23,394 bases of DNA from Polysphondylium violaceum (taxonomy: Eukaryota > Evosea > Eumycetozoa > Dictyosteliales > Dictyosteliaceae). Where the stretch lies: NCBI GenBank assembly GCA_000277445.1, contig AJWJ01000374.1, positions 1 through 23,394 on the forward strand, written 5' to 3'. This document shows positions 1-8,032 of this stretch, piece by piece. The position numbers and the translations under genes are program-made. The notes below the pieces were generated by a model. It did not search any database and had not been told where the DNA came from. It saw only the letters and a program-made list of their open reading frames with translations. Position 1 is the first letter of the stretch; each line of letters begins with the position of its first letter.

Positions 1-75
1 AAATTAAAATGAAAAAAAAAAAAAAGAAGATAAGACAAAACCTGATTGAGTACAGAGTGAACAATGTATTTTTAT

Positions 76-1377
76 TTAATATCTAACATATCTATTGCTA
101 CTATAGTTGTTATGACTATTATTTCTATTGTTTTTAAACATTTCTTTTCTTCTGACTTCCACTTGAGCATCTGTTAGTATTTGATACTTTATAGGTGGTT
201 GAGTTTTAGTTAATTTGAATTGTGAAAGATCCTCTTGTGATTGTAAAGGTGTTGTTGGTGATTTTTGTTGTTTATTTACTCTACTATCTCTTTCTTTATC
301 TCTATCATTGTCTCTCTTTTTCTCTTTTTCTTTCTTGGATGTTGATGTTGTTGGTGAGGTTGATGAAGTTGATGTTGTTGTTGTTGTTGTTGATGATGAA
401 GATTCATTTAAAATATCCATTTCTCTCTTTTTAGCAGATTCAGATTCCTCTTTTGTTGAAAAAGTACATATTAAAGCAGTCCTGTTCAATGGTGGCCAAA
501 TCATACCATTGATATTATCTTTGGCCTTGATTGCTTCCTCTTGACTACTATAGGTAACATAGCAATAGGAACGAATATAATTCATCCAAAATATTTCAAC
601 CTTGCCATACTCACTCAACAAGTTTTCAACCATTTCAATTCTAAATGGACGCACAAATTTATCGATTAATAAAGTTGTTGAAGGAGGATTATTATCTATA
701 TTTTGTTTTTTACTTTGTTGTTGTTGTTGTACATCTTCTACTTTTCTCTTTTTATTGTCTTTGAGTAATTCTTTTTCTTTTTCTAATCTACCAATCATTG
801 AATTTGTTTTATCTTGAGGTGGTGATTTCATTTCTTGATCTTCTTTTTTCTTTGTCTCTTGTTGTTGTTTCTTTAACTCGTCTTCTTTTTTCTTTATCTC
901 CTCTTGTCTCTTTGCCTCTTCTTGTTTCTTTAATTCTTCTTGTTTTTTCTTTACCTCTTCTTCTTGTTCCTTTTTCTTTATTTCCTCTTGTCTCTTTAAC
1001 TCTTCTAGTCTCTTTGATTCCTCTTGTTTCTTTCTTTCTTCTTCATCCTGTTGTTTTTGTTTCTCTTCTTTTTGTTTATCTATGGTGGTTGTAGTCGTTG
1101 TCTCTTGTTTATTATTATTACTATCGGTAGTTGTATCTGGTTTAGACACATTATTTGTAGTTTGATCTATTTCTTTTGAAGGTTGTTGTTGCTGTTCCTC
1201 TGATGATGTTGTTGATGAAACATTATTGCTATTACTTTCCTCTTGCTCTTTTTCTAAAATCATTTTTAATTTATTTGTCAAGTCTGCTTTTAACCCTGTT
1301 GCCTTTTCACCTCTTTTTTCCAACTCTTGCTTAAGTTCAGCAACTTTTAATTTCGATAGATTAGCCAATGTTGCCAT
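76..1377 (-). CDS. Acinus-like SAP/RRM nuclear RNA-binding protein
   Basis: Single-exon gene of 433 residues. Residues 1-45 form a SAP helix-extension-helix (LSKLKVAELKQELEKRG), a DNA/RNA-binding module of chromatin and RNA-processing proteins. Residues 100-215 are a charged Lys/Glu/Gln-rich, probably coiled-coil stretch. Residues 235-312 resemble the Acinus RRM (VRPFRIEMVENLLSEYGKVE, then IRSYCYVTYSSQEEA). Residues 383-412 (LSQFKLTKTQPPIKYQILTD) resemble the RSB motif by which Acinus binds RNPS1 and SAP18 in the ASAP complex at the exon junction. SAP, RRM and RSB in this order are characteristic of ACIN1, so a nuclear role in splicing is the best inference. Metazoan Acinus is much longer; this is a compact version. 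The start ATG is the first in frame and opens directly into the SAP domain. It diverges from the ARG5,6 gene across about 640 bp. Confidence 0.85.
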   Translation of the reverse strand: MATLANLSKLKVAELKQELEKRGEKATGLKADLTNKLKMILEKEQEESNSNNVSSTTSSEEQQQQPSKEIDQTTNNVSKPDTTTDSNNNKQETTTTTTIDKQKEEKQKQQDEEERKKQEESKRLEELKRQEEIKKKEQEEEVKKKQEELKKQEEAKRQEEIKKKEDELKKQQQETKKKEDQEMKSPPQDKTNSMIGRLEKEKELLKDNKKRKVEDVQQQQQSKKQNIDNNPPSTTLLIDKFVRPFRIEMVENLLSEYGKVEIFWMNYIRSYCYVTYSSQEEAIKAKDNINGMIWPPLNRTALICTFSTKEESESAKKREMDILNESSSSTTTTTTSTSSTSPTTSTSKKEKEKKRDNDRDKERDSRVNKQQKSPTTPLQSQEDLSQFKLTKTQPPIKYQILTDAQVEVRRKEMFKNNRNNSHNNYSSNRYVRY

Positions 1378-1499
1378 TTTAATATAAATTAATTAAATGT
1401 GAAAATATTTTATGAGTGTAAAAATTAAATTTGTGATAAAATTATATTATATTATATTTATAAATATGATGAAACTATGAAAGTAAAAATTTGATGTTT

Positions 1500-1535
<36 letters not shown>

Positions 1536-2021
1536 CAAAACATCAAACCCCTTTCAAAATTCATAGAGCGGGGTGTATGCAATGATTACAAAAATTAATT
1601 ATAATTTGTAATAAATACGAGATAATATTTAGTTGAAGTAAATATATTCAGATATTAAGTTTGTTTCCCAATAAGCACATGAAGTGTGACTAAAACAGAA
1701 ATTATTGTCAAACAACTATAAGAGGGAGCAAAGGCTCGAAATTCGAGAATGAATGTACATATTTACAAATATAATACACTTTTGTGGTCTTATTTTGGAG
1801 AATTTTTTTATTTTTTTAATTTTTTATATTTTTTTATTTCAAACAATTTTATTTTTATTTTTTTTGCAATCCCAGCATGTTCAAAATCGGATTTTTTTTT
1901 TATTTCCCTCTTATTACTTGTTTATAATATAGGTACACATTATAGTTGAGAAAAGAAAAACAATAAACTATATACTAATTAACAACAACAACAACAACAC
2001 GATAGATAATAGTTAAAGCTA
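1378..2021. promoter_or_regulatory. Divergent intergenic promoter between Acinus-like and ARG5,6 genes
   Basis: This 644-bp spacer separates two head-to-head genes, so it should hold both promoters. It contains ATTAT repeats near 1441-1460, a 31-T run (1502-1532) bracketed by 10-bp inverted repeats, a palindrome at 1735-1747, further T-rich tracts at 1801-1905 and a (CAA)n leader at 1981-1999 just before the ARG5,6 start. I see no convincing gene in it; the short ORF there is T-rich noise. Confidence 0.6.
1490..1547. repeat. 31-T homopolymer flanked by 10-bp inverted repeats
   Basis: TTTGATGTTT at 1490-1499 is the exact reverse complement of AAACATCAAA at 1538-1547. Between them lies a run of 31 T (1502-1532). 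The arms could pair around the homopolymer. Its role is unknown. Confidence 0.7.
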
Positions 2022-4556
2022 ATGTTAAGAAATTCAAGTAAAACTTTTAAACAATTAATTAAATCAACAAAATCATTTAATAATAGTAGTAATATTATTA
2101 AAAATGGTAATAATAGTTTAATTTCAAATGTTTCTGCTGCAAGACAATATAGCACAGCTACAACTACCACCAATGTAAACTCAAATGTCACTGAACAAAT
2201 TAAAAAGATTCAAGAGTTTACAACAAAGAATCCATCAATCTCTAAAACATCATCGACCAACACCCACGTGTCATTCGGCACTAGTGCCACAGACTATACC
2301 AGAGGTGTAAAGATCACAGAGAATAAACAAATTGTACTCGTTAAAATTGGTGGTGGTGTCATTGAAGACGATATTAGCAATCTCATCAATTCATTAAACT
2401 TTTTGAAAAAGATTGGTTTATTCCCTGTCGTTGTTCACGGTGGTGGTCCACAACTCAATGCTGAACTCGAAGCTGCAGGCGAACCAACAGAGTATGTCGA
2501 AGGTATTAGAGTCACCCCACCCTCAGTGTTGGCTATTGCCCAACGAGTGTTTATGAGAGAAAACCTCAAGATTGTTGAAGCCTTGGAATCAAGTGGCACC
2601 AAAGCCCGTCCAATCACTCAAGGCGTTTTCCAAGCTGTGCCATTGGATCCAAAACTCTATGGTTTTGTTGGTGATGTCACTAAAATCTTTACAGACTCTT
2701 TGGCCTCTTGCATTGCCAGCGACTATGTGCCAGTGTTGTCTAGTCTTGCAATGACTGAACACGGCCAAGTCATGAATGTCAATGCCGATATTGCCGCTTT
2801 GGAATTGGCCAAAGCCATCAATCCACTTAAAATCGTTTTCATCAACACCACTGCCGGTATGAAGGATGGTGACGGCAAAGTTATGCAACACATCAAACTC
2901 GACGAACAATACGACGAACTCATGAAACAACCTTGGGTCAAATACGGCACCAAATTAAAACTTCGTGTCTTTAAAAGCACCTTAGATGTCTTGCCACCAT
3001 CCACTTCAATCACCCTCACCAGTCCAGCTCTTCTCGTCAAAGAACTCTTTGCCAAACACGGTAGTGGTACAACTGTAGAAAGAGGTGAGGTCATGCTCAG
3101 CAACGAATCACCAACCTTTAACGAACAACTCTTCTTACATCTCTTGGAGAAATCCACTGGCTTGAAAAAGAGAATCAATTTCAAAAAGCTTCAAGACGAC
3201 CTCAAAAAAGGCACCATTAAAACCTTTGCCAACTCTCACTATAGTGCCGGTTTGATCATGAGACCACTCTCTTCTGGTTCACCCATCTCTTTGATTGAAC
3301 AATTCTTTTTCAGTGATAAATCTCAAACTAACATGGAAAACTCTGAATATGTTTTCAAGAAGCTCTTTGAAAAGAATTCTTATATCTGGAAGGGCAAGAC
3401 CGGTGATCAATGGTTTAAAAAGATTGCCACTGGTTTCTCTGAATTGGACAATGGTGAGTCTGTTTACTGGGTCAACATTCCCTTTAATCAAGTCGAATCA
3501 TTGGTTAAACAAATTAGCGGCACTGCTCAATCCAAAGACTATCTCTCTAGCATTAAATTAGATTCCTCTTCCAACTTACTTAGAAACAAAAATGATAAAC
3601 GTAGAATCGGTTTAATTGGTGCCAGAGGCTTCACTGGTGGCCACTTGGTCCGTTTGATTACTAACCATCCAGAAATTGAACTTGCCCTCGCCTCATCTTC
3701 CACCAACTTTGGCAAACCAATCACTACTGAATTCCCAACCATCAAATCCAACTTGAACTTTGAAAACGTCAAACCAGAAAACATAGATAAATTCACCACC
3801 GAGCATGGCATTGACGGTTGGTTCTTGGCTTTACCAGATAAGATCTCTGCCCCATACATTGGCACCCTCGACCAAACCAATCTCTCACCCGTGTTGGTTG
3901 ATTTGAGTTCTGACCACAGATTCGATGACCTCTGGACTTATGGTTCACCAGAGACCAACAGAGAAAACATCAAGAAATCCACAATGATTGCCAATCCAGG
4001 TTGCTACGCCACTGGCATGTACTTGACCTTGAAGCCATTTGTCGACGACCTCCTCTCCACCCCCACCTGTTTCGGTATCTCTGGCTACAGCGGTGCTGGC
4101 TCCAAACCCTCTGACAAAAATGACACCAACAGACTCAGCAACAATATCTTGCCATACTCTCTCACCAACCACACCCACGAAAGAGAAGTCAGCCATCAAT
4201 TGGGCACCCCCATCTTCTTTTCACCCCACGTCGGTCAATTCTTCCAAGGTATCACTCTTACCATCTCTATGCAACTAAAGACCCCAATGACCAAAGAACA
4301 AGTGTACAAGAGATACATGGATCACTACAAAAACGAACCATTGGTTAAAATTGAAAAAGACATCATTCCAGAAGTTAAAAACAACTCTTCAAAACACACC
4401 CTCACCATCGGTGGATTCAGTGTACAAGGTAACCATTTAGTAGTTGTAACAACATTGGATAACTTACTCAAAGGTGCTGCCACTCAAGCTTTACAAAATA
4501 TGAATCTTTGTTTAGGATTAAATGAATTATCTGGTATTGAAAATGAATTAAAATAA
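2022..4556 (+). CDS. ARG5,6: Mitochondrial ARG5,6 polyprotein: N-acetylglutamate kinase + N-acetyl-gamma-glutamyl-phosphate reductase
   Basis: The 844-residue precursor carries the second and third steps of ornithine/arginine synthesis. Residues 1-45 are rich in Ser, Lys, Arg and Asn, almost free of acidic residues, and end in RQYST, a typical mitochondrial presequence. Residues 102-345 are an amino-acid kinase fold (VLVKIGGG; VVVHGGGPQ near 136-144), phosphorylating N-acetylglutamate. Residues about 370-510 match the NAT-like DUF619 domain of fungal-type kinases. Residues 527-844 are the NADPH-dependent reductase, with nucleotide loop GARGFTGG (533-540), catalytic Cys in NPGCYATG (C661) and a conserved His in the SPHVGQFFQG segment. 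In yeast, ARG5,6 is cut into two enzymes inside mitochondria; the basic linker around 515-528 is where I would expect that here. The middle of the gene uses many C-ending codons, suggesting strong expression. No intron is needed. Confidence 0.95.
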   Translation: MLRNSSKTFKQLIKSTKSFNNSSNIIKNGNNSLISNVSAARQYSTATTTTNVNSNVTEQIKKIQEFTTKNPSISKTSSTNTHVSFGTSATDYTRGVKITENKQIVLVKIGGGVIEDDISNLINSLNFLKKIGLFPVVVHGGGPQLNAELEAAGEPTEYVEGIRVTPPSVLAIAQRVFMRENLKIVEALESSGTKARPITQGVFQAVPLDPKLYGFVGDVTKIFTDSLASCIASDYVPVLSSLAMTEHGQVMNVNADIAALELAKAINPLKIVFINTTAGMKDGDGKVMQHIKLDEQYDELMKQPWVKYGTKLKLRVFKSTLDVLPPSTSITLTSPALLVKELFAKHGSGTTVERGEVMLSNESPTFNEQLFLHLLEKSTGLKKRINFKKLQDDLKKGTIKTFANSHYSAGLIMRPLSSGSPISLIEQFFFSDKSQTNMENSEYVFKKLFEKNSYIWKGKTGDQWFKKIATGFSELDNGESVYWVNIPFNQVESLVKQISGTAQSKDYLSSIKLDSSSNLLRNKNDKRRIGLIGARGFTGGHLVRLITNHPEIELALASSSTNFGKPITTEFPTIKSNLNFENVKPENIDKFTTEHGIDGWFLALPDKISAPYIGTLDQTNLSPVLVDLSSDHRFDDLWTYGSPETNRENIKKSTMIANPGCYATGMYLTLKPFVDDLLSTPTCFGISGYSGAGSKPSDKNDTNRLSNNILPYSLTNHTHEREVSHQLGTPIFFSPHVGQFFQGITLTISMQLKTPMTKEQVYKRYMDHYKNEPLVKIEKDIIPEVKNNSSKHTLTIGGFSVQGNHLVVVTTLDNLLKGAATQALQNMNLCLGLNELSGIENELK

Positions 4557-4558
4557 AT

Positions 4559-4845
4559 GTTTGTTTCTTCTATTGTATTTAATTAAACATGTGATTACTG
4601 TTTTAACATTATTTAAGTATATCAAAGAGAATTCTATCATAATGAGGATTTGACTAGGAGACAGAAATCTCTGGAGTGTTTATTTAAAAAATAAACCCTC
4701 CACTGACTCCATGCTATCTATAGAACTGCCAAATATCAGTTTCTGGATCTATCACCAACCCTGTGCATAAACATCCCAAAAAAGAATTTTCCCAATTTTT
4801 TTTTTGTGTTCTTTATTCGTTTTTTTTTTTAATCTATTGCTATGA
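4559..4845. other. Spacer between ARG5,6 and the CINP-like gene, with a hairpin
   Basis: These 287 bp carry the 3' end of the ARG5,6 transcript and the promoter of the next gene. A strong stem-loop lies at 4672-4702, and T-runs at 4798-4805 and 4821-4830 sit just before the next start. No ORF of note. Confidence 0.6.
4672..4702. repeat. Stem-loop with 13-bp arms and a 5-nt loop
   Basis: The left arm TGGAGTGTTTATT (4672-4684) pairs with AATAAACCCTCCA (4690-4702) with one mismatch, around the loop TAAAA. It lies about 115 bp after the ARG5,6 stop. It could mark a 3' end or a small structured RNA; the sequence alone does not decide. Confidence 0.6.
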
Positions 4846-5583
4846 ATGATGGAAATCATTAAAAGTTGTTTTAAGAGCTATTCAGAACTATCTCAACAAT
4901 GGAAAACATTTCGTGATAAAGGAACTAAATTAACAAATAGTCTCGTTAATAAACATCTTACTCTATCCTATATTGATCTCAATGATTATTCAGATAGTAT
5001 GAAAAATAATATTGATCTTCAATTTAAATTTAAACAACAACTATTTAAAGAAATTGAAATAGAATATGAAAAACTATGTAGTGTTCAATTTGAATTGGTA
5101 AGTCTCTAACTCATAGAGTGGTGGTAGTGGTAATACCGTCGATATTAATATCTTTACTCATATATGCTAGAAATCAATATATGATAAACTTTATCAAAAT
5201 CTCACGAAAGCAAAACCTACATTTGAAAAACTACTTTTATCTCAATCTGCAGCAACAACAACAACAAATCTTTCTTATGATCAAAATTTATTATTAAAAC
5301 AATGTATGTAGTAGTATGAAATCTTGTGATAAATTGTGTAATAGTATGTATAGAAATATATTAACAACACTATAATAATAATAATACAGATCAAAATTAT
5401 GAAGAAATTGTAAGAATGTACAAGTTATCATTAGATAATAAACAAACAATTATAGAGAATTTAATGCAATTTGATGATAGAGATCAATTGGTTGTATTGG
5501 TTAGTACTTGGAATAATGACACACATATAAACTATCAAAAAATAGATCTCATTCAAGAGATATTTATAAACTCTATCTCTTAA
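4846..5583 (+). CDS. CINP-like protein (CDK2-interacting protein homologue), three exons
   Basis: Exons are 4846-5097, 5171-5303 and 5390-5583, with introns GTAAGT...TGCTAG (73 nt, phase 0) and GTATGT...ATACAG (86 nt, phase 1). Splicing gives 192 residues; human CINP has about 212. Near the N-terminus SELSQQWKTFRDKGTKLTNS resembles the human CINP segment around its LKWETLNDAG motif. The C-terminus (YEEIVRMYKLSLDNKQTI, then LVVLVSTWN) resembles the human VSHKLLEMYRKELLLKRTV and LTLSYLSMW segments. The middle is predicted to be helical. CINP binds CDK2/CDC7 and ATRIP in replication and checkpoint control, and is also linked to ribosome biogenesis. An out-of-frame ATG at 4842 opens a six-codon uORF that overlaps the start and might lower translation. 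The start could also be the adjacent ATG at 4849. The assignment rests on remembered sequence, not an alignment. Confidence 0.75.
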
Positions 5584-5966
5584 TCAACAATCATCAACTT
5601 TAATATTTAGGAGTAGATACTCAGATCTCTGAAAAAAAGTGTATTGTTGTCAATATTCGTTTTTTTTGTTAAATCAGACTAATTCAAAGAAAACCATTTA
5701 TTACACTGAAAAATAGCAAACAACTCTTATCCTGTTAAAACAAGAGTTGAGAAACGTCATCTGAAAAGGCACACTTTCATTTTGTTTTTTTCTTTCAAAA
5801 ATCCTACCCAAAAATAAACAGCTGGGAAAGATCTTTTAGATTCCAAACTTTCTTTGCGAGCAAGATTTTTTTTTTTGCTCACCCCAAAAAACTATAAATG
5901 TGACCTCATCAAATAATTTATTTTCATTTAATTTCTAGAGGGATACAAGAAATATAATAGATAAAA
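5584..5966. promoter_or_regulatory. Intergenic region with hairpins and the promoter of the 5967 gene
   Basis: This 383-bp spacer holds several perfect inverted repeats: GAGTA/TACTC (5611-5622), CAACTCTT/AAGAGTTG (5721-5749, 13-nt loop) and GAGCAA/TTGCTC around a T-run (5858-5880). A TATAAAT box at 5893-5899 lies about 70 bp before the ATG of the next gene. No coding sequence seen. Confidence 0.55.
5893..5899 (+). promoter_or_regulatory. TATA box of the 585-residue gene
   Basis: TATAAAT lies about 70 bp upstream of the ATG at 5967, a usual distance for dictyostelid core promoters. It is inferred from motif and position only. Confidence 0.45.
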
Positions 5967-7724
5967 ATGGACATTGGATTGTATAGAAAAATATTTCAAA
6001 ACAAAGTTTTATGGCAACAAATTGATTTTGAAGAGCAATATGGAAAGTACACCGATATCATAGATATTAATTTTATGTTGAGCAATGGTCTTGTAGGAAT
6101 ACTCAAAGAGAAAATTAAAAGAAATGAACCATTAGCTAATACAATCCATCAAGATTTATTATTTGACATTGGTAAAAAAGATTTTGATTTGTTTACCACC
6201 TTGTTTCAACTTTGTAAAAGTAATTTCGCCTCAGACTTTCCATTATGTCCCCCATACAATCGTGAGAATGCATTATGGAAGACCAACAGTGTCGAACTTT
6301 TGGCCTATACCTTTGAGAATGGATTTGGAAGACCACAAACTGATAAAACAATGTATATTACAGAAAAAACTGATCCACAATTTGTTAGATACATTTTGGA
6401 AAACAAGTACTACACAGTAACCCCAATGTCTTTTATTGAAATCCATGGTAGTTCCAACGTTAGAGCTTTCAACAAACAAGTTGTACAATTATTTAAAGAA
6501 TTTATGCCACAAGAAAAGATTTCATCTGATGATGCAAGAAAAATTATACAATACTTGTTGGAGCATCCAATGGAGGGTGTATTTGATGTAGTTAAACCAC
6601 TGCTCCCAGAAGAATTTACCATTGAAGATCTCACATTTGAATCAATCTTGAAAAAGAGCAACGGTTTCTTTTTCAATTGGACTTTACATTGCTATCTCTT
6701 TGAAAAGGACATGTATCAAGGTGAAATCAACACTTTAGAGTTGGCTATCAAATGCTTAGAGTCTAAATTTGAACAATCATTTACATTTATCCATCAATTA
6801 TTTCAAAAGATTCAACAATCTGATTTGGTTGGTTTAGAGGCTTATTCTGCACAACTGGAATGGATTTCCAAAAACGTAGACTCTTTTAAAGAAAAACTTG
6901 GTTCTGGTCTTGCTTCAAGCACTTTATCTATCGACTCTATGGAATGGAAACTAATCTGGAGTGAAAAGTGGCTTTTAGAATGTATTGAAAATGCCAAAGA
7001 ATCATCAAAATTCTTCGAATCTATTTGGGATCTTTTACCAGGACATTTCCTTGTAGTAATGGATAAAATAGTCTTTTGTGCCGATACACCAATCCCTGAA
7101 GATGCCGATTATGAAGAGGTCGATGAAACTCCTAACTATTCGCCCATTGGCAAAGCTTTGGTAGACATTTGTTGTAGGAATGCTGATATCCATTTATTAA
7201 AATCTCTTTATGAAAAAGAACTTGAATCACAATTTATCCGTGAAACAATTGCCGACTATGACGATGAACAAGGAAAGTTTTACAGAAAACTTTTCTCCTT
7301 TGAACATGAAAAAGATATGGATTTGATCCATTTCCTTTCTGAAAATTATGTACTAGATCTATTCTTGGTTGTCACAGAATGTGTAAAGTCTGAAAAAGAA
7401 AGTTTAATTGCCCACTATCTCTCTGTCTTTAAAGATTCACTTGATGAAGAATCTAAAATCGTAGCTATGATTTTTGGAATGATGAAAAAGAACGAAGCAA
7501 TATTAAAACTTTTACAAGAACAAGAATCAATGAATAACAAGAGAATTTTAACGTCTGTATTTGGTTATTATCTCTTTACCGATTATTTACATTATATTGA
7601 TCAACTTGTAAAGTCTGAAACTGAAAAAGATAATGAAAATTTTTATCAAAATCTGATTCGTGTATCAAAACAACACAACAACATTGCCAGCGAAAAATAT
7701 TTTACTTCTAAATTAGAACAATGA
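5967..7724 (+). CDS. Uncharacterised 585-residue protein, probably of a dictyostelid repeat family
   Basis: One uninterrupted exon, AT-rich codons, stop TGA. There is no signal peptide and no clear membrane segment. The start MDIGLYRKIFQNKVLWQQI resembles the openings I associate with large dictyostelid families of hypothetical proteins carrying weak ankyrin-like helical repeats (a short N-terminal helix, then units such as VELLAYTFENGFG and PQFVRYILENKYY). The rest appears largely helical, with several units of about 30-35 residues built on aliphatic/aromatic spacing (for example HLLKSLYEKELE and MDLIHFLSENYVLDLF). I cannot name a catalytic or binding motif. A TATA box about 70 bp upstream and intact coding over 1.7 kb argue for a live gene. 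The function is unknown; a scaffold-like solenoid is an inference only. Confidence 0.8.
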   Translation: MDIGLYRKIFQNKVLWQQIDFEEQYGKYTDIIDINFMLSNGLVGILKEKIKRNEPLANTIHQDLLFDIGKKDFDLFTTLFQLCKSNFASDFPLCPPYNRENALWKTNSVELLAYTFENGFGRPQTDKTMYITEKTDPQFVRYILENKYYTVTPMSFIEIHGSSNVRAFNKQVVQLFKEFMPQEKISSDDARKIIQYLLEHPMEGVFDVVKPLLPEEFTIEDLTFESILKKSNGFFFNWTLHCYLFEKDMYQGEINTLELAIKCLESKFEQSFTFIHQLFQKIQQSDLVGLEAYSAQLEWISKNVDSFKEKLGSGLASSTLSIDSMEWKLIWSEKWLLECIENAKESSKFFESIWDLLPGHFLVVMDKIVFCADTPIPEDADYEEVDETPNYSPIGKALVDICCRNADIHLLKSLYEKELESQFIRETIADYDDEQGKFYRKLFSFEHEKDMDLIHFLSENYVLDLFLVVTECVKSEKESLIAHYLSVFKDSLDEESKIVAMIFGMMKKNEAILKLLQEQESMNNKRILTSVFGYYLFTDYLHYIDQLVKSETEKDNENFYQNLIRVSKQHNNIASEKYFTSKLEQ

Positions 7725-8024
7725 AATCAACCATAAATCAATTTGTTTAATTTACAATATTATAATTCTTTAAATTATGATTTAATAAATGAAAGAGATC
7801 TTAAAAAGATATAGTGTTTTTACCCTTTGTCACCATCCCATCTATCCAATCATCCATCTCATAAAAAAATCCAGAAACAAATTTGGATTTTCAGTGTGAT
7901 AAAAATAAATCCAAGAGTGTTGTACCTGAAGACAAACTGATTGGCCTACATCAATCATTAAACCATTAGGTTTGTTCAAGAATAACTTATTTGATAAGCT
8001 TTAAAGTCATGGAAAGAAAACTAC

Positions 8025-8032
8025 ACCCATAA
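8025..8032 (+). promoter_or_regulatory. Possible DUSE (ncRNA upstream element)
   Basis: ACCCATAA matches the Dictyostelium upstream sequence element, W-CCCA-Y-AA, which lies about 60 bp before many snRNA, snoRNA and Class I RNA genes. A transcript would begin near 8090. I recognise no box C/D pair, Sm site or Class I motif downstream. By rough composition arithmetic, one or two chance matches are expected in a window of this size. Confidence 0.3.

Noticed and set aside
215-1094. Plus-strand ORFs over the Acinus-like gene
   Set aside because: They are Leu/Ser/Val-rich shadows of the Lys/Glu/Gln-rich minus-strand coding sequence.
1749-1949. Phe/Ile-rich 66-codon ORF in the divergent promoter
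   Set aside because: Its length comes from T runs; it has no recognisable motif.
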